In this document: in pieces, positions 50,986-59,969 of the stretch
How the letters are laid out: each line of letters starts with the position of its first letter
How positions within the stretch are numbered: position 1 is the stretch's first letter
NCBI GenBank assembly: GCA_051881455.1
Contig: JBJEPX010000004.1
Coordinates: 14,736-78,735, forward strand
Source: Fimenecus sp051881455
GTDB taxonomy: Bacteria; Bacillota; Clostridia; Oscillospirales; Acutalibacteraceae
Direction of reading: 5' to 3'
Length of the DNA stretch: 64,000 bases
The notes under the pieces: generated by a model
Database searches by the model: none
Told to the model about the DNA's origin: nothing
The model's input: only the letters and a program-made list of their open reading frames with translations
Translations under genes and position numbers: made by a program

Positions 50986-52713
50986 ATGGAAAACAACAAC
51001 AATAAATCTCAGGCAGAGATTTACCGTGAAGAGCGCAAGGCGAGACTTGCAAAAGAGGCTGCAAAAAAAGCCAAAAAGTCTCCCAAGCTTTCAAAAACTA
51101 AAAAGATTGCAGGCAGGGTTATTGCAATTGTTCTTGCAGTTGTACTTGTGTTCGGCGCAGTGGGCGGAATCCTCAATTTCTTCGGTGCGCCTCAAAAGGT
51201 TATTAAGGTTAAAGCAGGTGACAATAAGGAATACTCTTTTACTCTTGCCGAGTTTAATTACTACTATTTCTTAACATGGTCGAATTATCAGCAGACCGCC
51301 GTACAATATGAAAACTACGGCTCAGGCATGGGCCTTCAGTTTTTGGGATATGATTATTCCAAATCACCCGATAAACAATCATATACCGATGACCACAGCT
51401 CTGTTACAGGCGTTACGGTCGCTGACCTCGGAGTTACAAATCCCACATGGGCTGACGCCTTTACATATGCTGCCGTAAGCCAGATTATCCAAATTAAGTA
51501 CGGCGCGTTAAAAGCAGCAGAAGCAGGCATCACCGTTACCGAAGATGAACAGGCGGAAATTGATTCCGCAATTGAATCAGCCCGTAAAACTGCCTCCGAA
51601 AACGATTATTCGCTTGACCGTTTCCTCCGTGCAACTTACGGAAACGGCGTTTCGGAGAAGGTTGTACGCCAGGTTTACACAGAATCTTATCTTGCAACTT
51701 CATATTTTGATAAGCTTCAGGAGGATACGGAAAATGCCGTAACCGACGCGCAGGTTGAAGAAAAATACAATGCAAACAAGGACAACTACGACCTCGCAAG
51801 CATCAGACTTTATGAATTCACAACAGAAGTTCCCGAAGCCGCGGAAGGTGCAACCGAAGAGGAGAAAACAGCCGCCGCTGAAAAGGCCTATGCAGAAACA
51901 AAAGCAAAGGCTGACGCATTCCTTGCCGCTGTCAGCGATTCCGCAAGCTTTGTTGCGCAGGCAAACGTTACAATTAAATCAGCCGATTCAAGCAGTAAAC
52001 TTGATGCTGACGAAACAACAGATTTTTCAGATATAACTTATGCTACTCTTGACGCAAAGGGTGAAGCCCTTGCCAAATGGGTATATGATGACGCAAGAGT
52101 TGCAGGCGACAAGGCTGTAATTGATTTGGGCAGCGGTACATATGATGTGGTACTTGTTACAGCGGCGCCTCATAAAGATATGAGTGTAAGCACAAACGAT
52201 GTAAGACATATCCTTGTAAAGTTCCCCCAAGATGAAAGCGGAAATACACAGGAGCTTACCGACACACAAAAAGCGGAATACAAAGCAAAGGCACAGGCAA
52301 TTCTTGACGAATACAAAAAAGATGCCACAGAGGATAATTTTGCGGCTCTCGCTACTGAAAAATCCGAGGATACCGGTTCAGCTTCAAACGGCGGTCTTAT
52401 CGAGGGTATTACTAAGAGCAGTAATTATGTTACCAATTTCCTCAATTGGTCAACCGACGCTTCAAGAAAGCCCGGCGATACAGATATAATCGAAACTGAA
52501 TACGGTTATCATGTTATGTATTATGTGAAGGCCGAAGGCGTTACATGGTATGAAACAGTTAAAGAAGAGATTGTAAGCGAGATTTATTCAAACGTTTTTG
52601 AAAATCTGATTGATACGCAAATGTCAAAAATAAACTTGAATTCCCCCATTATCAAGTGGGCTGTAAACAGCGAAATCAAGCTCATTAAAAATCGTATCGC
52701 AATGAATTACTGA
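50986..52713 (+). CDS. Membrane-anchored PpiC-type peptidyl-prolyl isomerase (foldase)
   Basis: About 575 residues: a basic, lysine-rich cytoplasmic N-terminus (about 1-45), a TM helix (AGRVIAIVLAVVLVFGAVGGIL), a SurA/PrsA-like extracytoplasmic region rich in Ala/Glu (about 280-320 has an alanine-glutamate linker) and a parvulin domain near the end (NDVRHILVKFPQ, ATEKSEDTGSASNGGLIEGI, TEYGYHVMYY). There is no lipobox, so it is anchored by the helix and not by a lipid as PrsA is. It would assist folding of exported proteins. It has a weak ribosome site at ATG 50986 and a strong terminator downstream. Confidence 0.87.
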   Translation: MENNNNKSQAEIYREERKARLAKEAAKKAKKSPKLSKTKKIAGRVIAIVLAVVLVFGAVGGILNFFGAPQKVIKVKAGDNKEYSFTLAEFNYYYFLTWSNYQQTAVQYENYGSGMGLQFLGYDYSKSPDKQSYTDDHSSVTGVTVADLGVTNPTWADAFTYAAVSQIIQIKYGALKAAEAGITVTEDEQAEIDSAIESARKTASENDYSLDRFLRATYGNGVSEKVVRQVYTESYLATSYFDKLQEDTENAVTDAQVEEKYNANKDNYDLASIRLYEFTTEVPEAAEGATEEEKTAAAEKAYAETKAKADAFLAAVSDSASFVAQANVTIKSADSSSKLDADETTDFSDITYATLDAKGEALAKWVYDDARVAGDKAVIDLGSGTYDVVLVTAAPHKDMSVSTNDVRHILVKFPQDESGNTQELTDTQKAEYKAKAQAILDEYKKDATEDNFAALATEKSEDTGSASNGGLIEGITKSSNYVTNFLNWSTDASRKPGDTDIIETEYGYHVMYYVKAEGVTWYETVKEEIVSEIYSNVFENLIDTQMSKINLNSPIIKWAVNSEIKLIKNRIAMNY

Positions 52714-52733
52714 TATTGATAAATATTCATAGC

Positions 52734-52768
52734 AAAACAGCACTGTTCAAAATGAACAGTGCTGTTTT
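52734..52768 (+). terminator. Bidirectional terminator after the foldase
   Basis: Sixteen-base perfect arms AAAACAGCACTGTTCA (52734-52749) and TGAACAGTGCTGTTTT (52753-52768) with T/A runs on both sides, between convergent genes. Confidence 0.9.
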
Positions 52769-52785
52769 TCATTTTATTTGCAATT

Positions 52786-53913
52786 TTATTTAATCAAATA
52801 CTTAATAAGTATTCCGCCTGCTGCAACTGCCGCGGCAACAACTGCGGCACCTTTAATATATGGCTTTACCGAATCCACACTGCTGGGAGCGTATGTATAA
52901 GCGGCATATTTAAGACGGTTACCCACATCAAAGTTTTCAATATCAGCAACTGTCAGCGTTGATGTTTTAAAATCGGCAGGATTTTCTTCATTAAAATCGT
53001 AAATCCGCACGCCTCTGTTTTTGGCAGGACCGTAAATATTAAATCCACATCCCTGACAGTAGCCCATTTTCATACCCTTATATTCGCCTACAAAACTGTT
53101 GTTATGGTCGTGGCCGAAAAATGCGCCGAACACATCGCCTTTTTCACGAAACGCGTCAAACTCGCCGCCGTTAATGTCGGGTACACTGGGCGTTTCGCCT
53201 ATAAAGGAACGATCGTCAATAACGGTGGTTTCGGGATTAAGAGCAAAGTATTTACCGTTATACTTTCGGTATCCCTTAGCGCTCCCCTTTGTGCCTCTCG
53301 GCACTTCCTTTAAAAGCTCGTAAATCTCGGGAACGGGAATATGCTGAAATACTATTGAGGGAACATAACCGCCGTTTTTATCTTTAAGATTGTCCCTCGT
53401 TTTTCTGTACCAATCAAGCTGATTTTCGCTCACATGGGCGCAGGAGCCGCCCGCGCTCATTGAAAGGCTGTCGATAAGATAAACATTCAGTTTTGTTCTT
53501 CCGTCAGCACCGAGAATTTCAAGATTATGGTTACAATAGCCGTCAATTTCATCGTCCGCGTTGTATGCAAGGCAGTTTTCGTGGGATTTATATATCTCAT
53601 ACTGCTCTTGTTTCGATATTGAAAAAGAAGTGTCGTCATGATTTCCGAAAACGAAAGTAAAAGGCACTCCTGCCTCGTCAAGGGGCTTTAATAGATTATT
53701 TATGGCGCAAGCCACATTCTTTTTTCTGTCGCCCATAGCAAGGTTAACGCCGTAACCTTTTATCTGGTCGCCCGTAAATACCACAAGGTCAGGCTTAACC
53801 GTTTTAAGAGCATAACGGATAAGCTCCACCGTTGCCGGAGCAGTTTTGTTTGTATCCTGTGTATCGGCAATCTGCATAATGCGGAATTTGCCGTTATTGA
53901 ATTTAAGTTCCAT
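52786..53913 (-). CDS. Calcineurin-like metallophosphoesterase with C-terminal membrane helix
   Basis: A 375-residue protein. Metal motifs: MQIADTQD, VFTGDQIKG, VFGNHDDTS, VFQHIPVPE and FFGHDHNNS. The C-terminus ends in a hydrophobic segment (VKPYIKGAAVVAAAVAAGGI) and YLIK, which would tail-anchor it at the membrane. Similar to purple-acid-phosphatase-like predicted phosphohydrolases (Icc type). Monocistronic; the substrate is unknown. Confidence 0.82.
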   Translation of the reverse strand: MELKFNNGKFRIMQIADTQDTNKTAPATVELIRYALKTVKPDLVVFTGDQIKGYGVNLAMGDRKKNVACAINNLLKPLDEAGVPFTFVFGNHDDTSFSISKQEQYEIYKSHENCLAYNADDEIDGYCNHNLEILGADGRTKLNVYLIDSLSMSAGGSCAHVSENQLDWYRKTRDNLKDKNGGYVPSIVFQHIPVPEIYELLKEVPRGTKGSAKGYRKYNGKYFALNPETTVIDDRSFIGETPSVPDINGGEFDAFREKGDVFGAFFGHDHNNSFVGEYKGMKMGYCQGCGFNIYGPAKNRGVRIYDFNEENPADFKTSTLTVADIENFDVGNRLKYAAYTYAPSSVDSVKPYIKGAAVVAAAVAAGGILIKYLIK

Positions 53914-54081
53914 ATCATCACCGAAAACATTATATAATTATTACATAGTAATTTCAAGTGTATAAATAGTGTTTTCGAGTTGAAAATCATCACTCCACGC
54001 TCAGTGGACTCATTTCTAATCAGCGTAGGTTGTATTTTATCTCCGAAAATGATATATTAAATGCAGAAAAGAGGGATCGTT

Positions 54082-54924
54082 ATGAACAATACAATGATTG
54101 GTCAATTTATTTCTGCAAAAAGAAAATCGTTGGGAATGACTCAACAAGAATTGGCGGAAAAACTGCAAATAACAAATAAAGCTGTTTCCAAATGGGAAAC
54201 AGGCGACGGTATGCCCGACATCCAATTGCTAAAGCCCTTGTCAAAAATATTGGGTGTTACCGTTGACGATATTCTGAACGGCGAAGAAAAAGAAGCTGTA
54301 AAATCCAAACCCACACTGCCCATTTTTTGCTGGAATCTGCCCGCGAGCGTTGTAATTGTTTGCATATTAGCATGTGCATTTGCCGTTAACTATGCCATAA
54401 TTTGCTTAAATTCAATTTTTCAACACGCAATTATTGCCGGTTTCAACGAGTCGTTTGAAGGGACATTTCAGCGCATACTTATCTCACTGGGATTTTTTGC
54501 TTATTGGATTATAATTTCCGCCATATTTATGTGCCGCACTCTCAAAATATTCGATTATGAAGTTAAGTGTGAAAAGCCGTTGACAATTATTGCTTTTATA
54601 TCGGGATTTGTAATGCTGTTTGCACAGCAAATTGACCTTTCTCCTATAAACTACGGTATGTTTATGTTTTCTTTTGCATTACTTTTAGGCACATTCCACG
54701 GTTACAGGTTGCCGCACAAACTTTTCTTCGGATTTACTGTACTTTTCACTTGCGTTAACGGTATTGCCGGAATAGTAGATTGCTTGCATGATATCACACA
54801 TGACCAAATGTATATTTTTATTTATAAATTTGTCACTGCTCTGATTTTCTATATTTCTTATGAATTGCTTGAAAAATTCAGCAGTGAATATGAGGGATAT
54901 GAAGAACAGCGTTCATCAAATTGA
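54082..54924 (+). CDS. XRE family transcriptional regulator with membrane domain
   Basis: About 280 residues from the ATG at 54082 (GAGGGA ribosome site). An N-terminal HTH (IGQFISAKRKSLGMTQQELA, ITNKAVSKWETGDGMPDIQL) is followed by about six hydrophobic segments (about 90-265). This Firmicutes regulator type combines DNA binding with an integral membrane domain and probably responds to an envelope or membrane signal. No co-transcribed partner is seen. Confidence 0.88.
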   Translation: MNNTMIGQFISAKRKSLGMTQQELAEKLQITNKAVSKWETGDGMPDIQLLKPLSKILGVTVDDILNGEEKEAVKSKPTLPIFCWNLPASVVIVCILACAFAVNYAIICLNSIFQHAIIAGFNESFEGTFQRILISLGFFAYWIIISAIFMCRTLKIFDYEVKCEKPLTIIAFISGFVMLFAQQIDLSPINYGMFMFSFALLLGTFHGYRLPHKLFFGFTVLFTCVNGIAGIVDCLHDITHDQMYIFIYKFVTALIFYISYELLEKFSSEYEGYEEQRSSN

Positions 54925-54936
54925 TATAACTATTAA

Positions 54937-54967
54937 AAAAAACAGCCATCTGAAATGGCTGTTTTTT
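54937..54967 (+). terminator. Terminator after the XRE gene
   Basis: AAAAAACAGCCAT (54937-54949) pairs with ATGGCTGTTTTTT (54955-54967). Confidence 0.9.
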
Positions 54968-55019
54968 GAGAAATTATTTACTTTCAATCAATAATTGATT
55001 TCAGGCTATATCACAAATA

Positions 55020-55361
55020 CTAATTCTGTGTTGCAGAATTCGCTTCCGCACCTGACGCCTCGTCAGAAGTCGGCTCGTCGGTAATCAACTTGCCGTTGGA
55101 GTCATATCTTCCTGTGTCAATCATTGTTGGGAACGCGGCGTACACTCTCTTGCCGTTTTCAAGGGAAAATGTATTTCCGAACAAGTCTTTGTAATAAGTA
55201 ATCGGTTGACCGTTATCATTCAAATAGACTTCGCCTTTTTCGTTTTTAACATATTGCGCTTCTGATTTGTATAATGCAAAAACCAAACAAAACAGAGCAA
55301 CAGCCGCAACAAGAACTCCTGTAACTATTAAAATACACTTTTTCTTTGCTGTTTTATTCAT
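55020..55361 (-). CDS. Small single-pass membrane protein of unknown function
   Basis: About 113 residues: a basic N-terminus (NKTAKKK), one TM helix (about 9-31, ILIVTGVLVAAVALFCLVF) and a hydrophilic outer domain with a short repeat-like hairpin (KGEVYLNDNGQPITYYKD). I do not recognise the family. The ATG at 55361 with a GCGGGTG site is likelier than GTG at 55367. Flanked by a terminator on the left and by 200 bp without a clear feature on the right, and unrelated in position to pckG. Confidence 0.5.
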   Translation of the reverse strand: MNKTAKKKCILIVTGVLVAAVALFCLVFALYKSEAQYVKNEKGEVYLNDNGQPITYYKDLFGNTFSLENGKRVYAAFPTMIDTGRYDSNGKLITDEPTSDEASGAEANSATQN

Positions 55362-55567
55362 AGACACCCGCTTCTTTTCAAAAGATTTCAGATTTTATAA
55401 TGAAAAGCCAATAGTAAAACTATGGACTTTTCAATTCTTTTGTACCATAAATATTACTGCTTGTCAATAGAAAGCATCAAGTGATTTTACGGTTATTACA
55501 GTGTGCTGATTTATCCCCTATGAGGTTTCTCGCTTTTCACATCCTCGTTATTAGTTTCCGCATAAAA

Positions 55568-55597
55568 CAACCCGACAAAGAAAACCTCGTCGGGTTG
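55568..55597 (-). terminator. Terminator of pckG
   Basis: Arms CAACCCGAC (55568-55576) and GTCGGGTTG (55589-55597), followed on the minus strand by TTTTATG. Confidence 0.8.
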
Positions 55598-55612
55598 TTT
55601 GCTTATATGAAA

Positions 55613-57400
55613 TTATTTAAGATTTGCTTTGAGGGTTTCGAGTTCCTCTTTGAGTGTTGCGGGAAGCTTATCGCCGAACTTTGCATAGAACTCCTCGATT
55701 CCCTCTGCCTCTGCTGCCCAAAGGTCCTTATCAACATCAAGGATGCTTTCAAGGGATTCAAGGCTTACCTCGTCTTCAATACCTTCAAGGTTGATGTCCT
55801 TTGCATAGGGAAGATAGCCGATTGCTGTTTCCTGTGCGTCAACCTCGCCGTCGCAGCGCTTGATAATCCATTCAAGAACACGAAGATTATCGCCGAAACC
55901 GGGCCACATAAAGTTGCCCTCGTCGTCTTTTCTGAACCAGTTAACATTGAAGATTTTAGGAGCCTTATCGGGGTCAAGAGTCTTGCCGATGTCAATCCAG
56001 TGCTGCCAATAGTCACCCATATTGTATCCGCAGAAGGGAAGCATTGCCATGGGGTCGCGGCGAACAACGCCTACTGCACCTGCGGCTGCGGCTGTTGTTT
56101 CGGAAGCCATGATTGAACCAACGAATACGCCGTGATTCCAGTCTCTTGACTGATATACAAGGGGAGCAAGCTTAGCGCGTCTTCCGCCGAATACGAATGC
56201 GCTGATAGGAACACCTGCGGGATTCTCAAACTCGGAGCTGATGCAGGGGCAGTTTACAGCGGGAGCTGTGAAACGGCTGTTAGGATGAGCAAGGTTTTTG
56301 CCCTCTGCCTTCCACTCTACGCCGTTTGTCTTAATTCCTGTCCACTCCTCGGCATTAACGGGAGGATTCTTGTCAAGACCTTCCCACCAAACGGTGTTAT
56401 CGTCAAGATTTCTTGCAACGTTTGTAAAGATTGTGCCCTTCTTTGTAGAAGCAAGAGCATTGGGATTGGATTTAACGTTTGTTCCGGGAGCAACGCCGAA
56501 GAAACCGTTTTCAGGGTTGATAGCGTAAAGTCGGCCGTCCTCACCCTTGCGAATCCAGGATATATCGTCGCCTACGCACCAAACCTTATAGCCCTTTGCT
56601 CTGTATCCCTCGGGAGGAATAAGCATAGCAAGGTTGGTCTTACCGCAAGCTGAGGGGAATGCGGCACAGATATATTTAACCTCGCCCTTGGGATTTTCGA
56701 TACCGAGAATGAGCATATGCTCTGCCTGCCAGCCTTCGTTCTTACCCTGATAGGAAGCAATACGAAGAGCAAAGCACTTTTTACCGAGAAGAACGTTTCC
56801 GCCGTAAGCTGAGTTAACTGAAATAATTGTGTTATCCTCGGGGAACTGGCAAATCCATCTCTTTTCGGGGTCAACATCGCATTTGCAGTGAAGTCCGCGA
56901 ACCCAATCGTTGCTGTCGCCGAGAACATCCATAACCTTTTTGCCCACACGGGTCATAATAGCCATATTGAGAACAACATAGATTGAGTCTGTAAGCTCAA
57001 TACCGATTTTTGCCAAAGGTGAGCCGACAGGACCCATTGAATAGGGAATTACATACATTGTTCTGCCCTTATAAGAGTCACGGGCAATATCATAAAGCAT
57101 CTCATATGCCTTTTCGGGATCCATCCAATGGTTTGTGGGTCCTGCGTCCTCTTCCTTCTTTGAGCAGATAAGAGTTCTGTCCTCAACGCGGGCAACATCG
57201 TTGGGCTTTGTTCTGTGATAATAGCAGCCGGGAAGAAGCTCCTCATTGAGCTTTACCATTTCGCCTGTTTCGCAAGCCTCTTTACGGAGAGCTTCGAGCT
57301 GCTCCTCCGAGCCGTCAATCCAGACAACTTTGTCAGGCTTTACGAGTTCGATTTTCTCGTCGATCCAATTAAGGATACTCTTGTTCTGTGTGAGTGCCAT
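55613..57400 (-). CDS. pckG: Phosphoenolpyruvate carboxykinase (GTP)
   Basis: A 595-residue enzyme interconverting oxaloacetate and PEP with GTP/GDP. Motifs: RTMYVIPYSMGPVGSP, VNSAYGGNVLLGKKCFALRI, the P-loop FPSACGKTNLAM (with the reactive cysteine), WVGDDISW-like VWCVGDDISW, ENGFFGVAPGTN and GRRAKLAPLVYQSRDW. The ATG at 57400 follows AAGGAGT. In fermenting gut anaerobes this enzyme often runs toward oxaloacetate in the succinate or malate branch; direction here is inferred. Confidence 0.96.
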   Translation of the reverse strand: MALTQNKSILNWIDEKIELVKPDKVVWIDGSEEQLEALRKEACETGEMVKLNEELLPGCYYHRTKPNDVARVEDRTLICSKKEEDAGPTNHWMDPEKAYEMLYDIARDSYKGRTMYVIPYSMGPVGSPLAKIGIELTDSIYVVLNMAIMTRVGKKVMDVLGDSNDWVRGLHCKCDVDPEKRWICQFPEDNTIISVNSAYGGNVLLGKKCFALRIASYQGKNEGWQAEHMLILGIENPKGEVKYICAAFPSACGKTNLAMLIPPEGYRAKGYKVWCVGDDISWIRKGEDGRLYAINPENGFFGVAPGTNVKSNPNALASTKKGTIFTNVARNLDDNTVWWEGLDKNPPVNAEEWTGIKTNGVEWKAEGKNLAHPNSRFTAPAVNCPCISSEFENPAGVPISAFVFGGRRAKLAPLVYQSRDWNHGVFVGSIMASETTAAAAGAVGVVRRDPMAMLPFCGYNMGDYWQHWIDIGKTLDPDKAPKIFNVNWFRKDDEGNFMWPGFGDNLRVLEWIIKRCDGEVDAQETAIGYLPYAKDINLEGIEDEVSLESLESILDVDKDLWAAEAEGIEEFYAKFGDKLPATLKEELETLKANLK

Positions 57401-57458
57401 AATTACTTACTCCTTTATATAATTTCGGGAAACCGAAATAATTTATGCGTTTTGAATA

Positions 57459-57508
57459 ATTATATATCAAATCCTGCAAATATTCAATAGTTAAATTGTT
57501 AACAATTT
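57459..57508 (-). promoter_or_regulatory. pckG promoter and adjacent perfect palindrome
   Basis: On the minus strand TTGAAT (57487-57482), 17 nt, TATAAT (57464-57459). The 16-bp perfect palindrome AAATTGTTAACAATTT (57493-57508) lies directly upstream of the -35. A second dyad, ATTTCGG-GAAA-CCGAAAT (57422-57439), is in the leader. Either could be a regulator site; none was identified. Confidence 0.55.
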
Positions 57509-57561
57509 GTCAATTTATTGTTGCTTTTCTTTGCGAATATTAGATATATTAACAAACCGTG

Positions 57562-58581
57562 TTAAAAATCGGGGTTTTCGGCAATATCCGCCGTGGCTTT
57601 TGCGTTTAAAGATAAATGAGCGAACCGCCGTTTTAAAAATTCATAATACCCTTGTGCGCCCACCATTGCGCCGTTATCTCCGCAAAGTGAAAGGTCGGGC
57701 AAATAAAGACACCAGCCGTGTTTTTTTGCCTCCTCTTCCATTCTTGCACGGAGCACGGAGTTTGCCGACACTCCTCCTGCAAGGACAAGCGTTTTTTCAC
57801 CGTACTGCTCCATTGCCTTTACTGTATTTTCCGCCAAGGAATTTACAACGGCGTTGATAAATGATGCGCCCACATCGGCGGTATTTAATTCCTCGCCCTT
57901 TTGCTCTGCGTTATGCACAAGGTTTATGACCGAGGTTTTAAGCCCCGAAAAGCTGAAATCAAGGGGACTGCCCTCAACATGGGGACGGGGGAATTTATAT
58001 TTTGTATTATCCCCGTTTTTTGATATTTTATCAAGATTTACGCCGCCGGGGTAAGGAAGTCCCAGCGTTCTTGCCGCCTTATCCATAGCCTCGCCTGCCG
58101 CGTCGTCACGTGTTCTGCCCACTACCTCAAAATCCGTATAATCACGGACTTTGCACAAAAGAGTGTTGCCGCCCGACACAACAAGGCACATAAAAGGCGG
58201 TTTTAAATCCTTATGGGTTATATAATTTGCCGCTATGTGTGAACGCAAGTGATGAACAGGGACAAGAGGCTTACCCGAGGCTAATGACAGCCCCTTGGCA
58301 TAATTCACTCCAACAAGCAGTGCACCGATAAGACCGGGGGCATATGTCACCGCAACAGCGTCGACATCATTTATTGTGCAGTTTGCATCATGTAATGCTT
58401 TTTCCACAACGGCGGAAATATTCTCGGTATGAAGTCTTGACGCAATTTCAGGCACTACTCCCCCGAATATTTTATGCTTTTCTATCTGCGTTGAAACAAC
58501 ATTTGACAGCACGGTGCGTCCGTTTTCAACAACCGCCGCCGCAGTTTCATCACAGGAACTTTCAATTGCAAGAATTTTCAT
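57562..58581 (-). CDS. tsaD: tRNA N6-adenosine threonylcarbamoyltransferase
   Basis: A 339-residue enzyme that transfers threonylcarbamoyl to A37 of ANN-reading tRNAs. Metal site HHLRSH (H111, H115), with AIESSCDETAAAVVENG at the N-terminus, LCLVVSGGNT and LVLAGGVSANSVLR in the nucleotide-binding half. RimI and TsaD genes are neighbours in many bacteria, as here (25 bp apart). TsaB and TsaE are not in this window. Confidence 0.96.
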   Translation of the reverse strand: MKILAIESSCDETAAAVVENGRTVLSNVVSTQIEKHKIFGGVVPEIASRLHTENISAVVEKALHDANCTINDVDAVAVTYAPGLIGALLVGVNYAKGLSLASGKPLVPVHHLRSHIAANYITHKDLKPPFMCLVVSGGNTLLCKVRDYTDFEVVGRTRDDAAGEAMDKAARTLGLPYPGGVNLDKISKNGDNTKYKFPRPHVEGSPLDFSFSGLKTSVINLVHNAEQKGEELNTADVGASFINAVVNSLAENTVKAMEQYGEKTLVLAGGVSANSVLRARMEEEAKKHGWCLYLPDLSLCGDNGAMVGAQGYYEFLKRRFAHLSLNAKATADIAENPDF

Positions 58582-58606
58582 ATCATCTTTCCTTTAAATA
58601 CAATTA

Positions 58607-59470
58607 TTATCTTTCTTTCAGATACAATGTATACAGCAATGCGTCCTCGGTGGGTTTTGAGTAGAAATTTTTACGCTCTCCCACCTTTTTAAATCCGCAT
58701 TTTTCATAAAGCCTTATTGCAGGTTCGTTGCTTTTTCTCACTTCAAGAGTTACGAAATCGGCATTTTCAAGAGCACTTTGCAAAATCAGATATTTAACAA
58801 GCCGCGCCCCATAGCCGTTATTCCGATATTTTTCACCCACGGCCACGTTTGTTATATAAACCTCATCGCATATATTGTTTGCGCCGATATATCCCATAAT
58901 TTCGCCGTTGTTGCTCAATGTGTAAAACCGTGCTGTGGGATTTATAAGCTCCTCCGACAGTGACTTTTCGCTCCAAGGCTCCGAAAAGCACTCCTTTTCA
59001 ATCTCTGCAACTTTCTTTATATCGCCGCTTGTCATAAGTCGAATTACAGGCAAATTTTGAATTGTTTCAAGAACTTTCGGCAACACGCTTTCAATTTGCT
59101 GACAGCACTTTTCGTAAACCTCAATGCCTTGCATATAGGGGTCATTCACACCCAAAACCATAATATTTGACTCCGTGCAGAACCGTGATAGTACGGCGGC
59201 GTGTGAATCGCTCATACACACGAATAAATCCGTATTCAAAAGCATTTCGGGGTTTATCTGTCTTGCCCTGTGATGTGAAATATCAATGTTTCTCTCTTTC
59301 AGCGCAAGTACCGAATTGAGGCTTACCTCGTCACCGGGAAAAGCGGAAATTCCTGCGCTTGACACCTCAATATCGGTTATTGTGTTATCTTCAAGATATT
59401 TCTTAAAAAGTCCCTCTGCCATAGGACTGCGGCAGGTGTTACCGCTGCAAACGAACATTACTTTTTTCAT
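58607..59470 (-). CDS. Fusion of low-molecular-weight protein phosphatase and RimI acetyltransferase
   Basis: A 287-residue protein. Residues 1-140 are a low-molecular-weight protein tyrosine/arginine phosphatase with P-loop VCSGNTCRSPMAEG (C8, R14) and the catalytic aspartate in VNDPYMQG (D110). Residues about 143-287 are a GNAT acetyltransferase close to RimI (CFSEPWSEKSLSEEL, ITNVAVGEKYRNNGYG for acetyl-CoA, and the C-terminal RLYEKCGFKKVGERKNFY). RimI acetylates ribosomal protein S18; the phosphatase target is unknown. Each half is full length and the join is continuous, so this is not a frameshift. It precedes tsaD. Confidence 0.9.
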   Translation of the reverse strand: MKKVMFVCSGNTCRSPMAEGLFKKYLEDNTITDIEVSSAGISAFPGDEVSLNSVLALKERNIDISHHRARQINPEMLLNTDLFVCMSDSHAAVLSRFCTESNIMVLGVNDPYMQGIEVYEKCCQQIESVLPKVLETIQNLPVIRLMTSGDIKKVAEIEKECFSEPWSEKSLSEELINPTARFYTLSNNGEIMGYIGANNICDEVYITNVAVGEKYRNNGYGARLVKYLILQSALENADFVTLEVRKSNEPAIRLYEKCGFKKVGERKNFYSKPTEDALLYTLYLKER

Positions 59471-59502
59471 AATTTATCCTTTTTAGAATTCTTTGTGTGG
59501 TT

Positions 59503-59593
59503 CTTGTCTCCCCTGAAAGGGGAGATGTCACGGAGTGACAGAGGGGTTCTTGTCTCCCCTGAAAGGGGAGATGTCACAAAGTGACAGAGGGGT
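59503..59593 (+). repeat. Two tandem 46-bp palindromic repeats (left array)
   Basis: Copy 1 is 59503-59548 and copy 2 is 59549-59593, directly abutting. Each holds CTCCCCTGAAAGGGGAG and a GTCAC/GTGAC dyad. The stop codon of the DUF559 gene (59574-59576) lies within copy 2. The same unit occurs alone at 22171-22216. Confidence 0.9.
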
Positions 59594-59969
59594 CATCAAT
59601 CCCCAACTTCCTGCTTATTACATTATCTATTTCCATACAAACTCCTTCAAAGTTTGTATTTATGTCGTAATTAGAAAACCTTATAACTTCAACGCCAAAA
59701 TCATTTATCACACATGTTCTGTTTTCATCATATTTCATACCCTCATCGGTACAGTGCTGGCTTCCGTCTATTTCAATTACAATTTTCGCTTCAGAGCAAT
59801 AGAAATCGGCAATATAATTACCGATAATCCGTTGTCTGTAAAATTTGATTGGATAATCTCTTAAAAAGCAAAACCATAATCGTCTTTCTTGTTCAGTCAT
59901 ATTTTTACGCAGTTCCCTTGACTGATTTTTCAGTTTATGGTTGTATCCCGTGAATTTGTAATCTTTCAT
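59574..59969 (-). CDS. DUF559 (Vsr-like) endonuclease domain protein
   Basis: About 131 residues. NMTEQERRLWFCFLRDYPIK, RQRIIGNYIADFYC, and then VIEIDGSQH match DUF559, a small PD-(D/E)XK/Vsr-like endonuclease family; the aspartates in ADFYC and EIDG and the nearby glutamine are the expected metal-site residues. The ATG at 59969 lies exactly where the right repeat array begins, and the stop lies inside the left array, which supplies the last residues (DDPSVTL). No operon partner. The arrangement suggests a selfish repeat-associated nuclease and not a housekeeping repair gene. Confidence 0.82.
   Translation of the reverse strand: MKDYKFTGYNHKLKNQSRELRKNMTEQERRLWFCFLRDYPIKFYRQRIIGNYIADFYCSEAKIVIEIDGSQHCTDEGMKYDENRTCVINDFGVEVIRFSNYDINTNFEGVCMEIDNVISRKLGIDDPSVTL

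Noticed and set aside
55481..56116. Cysteine-rich plus-strand frame over the end of pckG
   Set aside because: It mirrors conserved pckG codons and crosses the pckG terminator.
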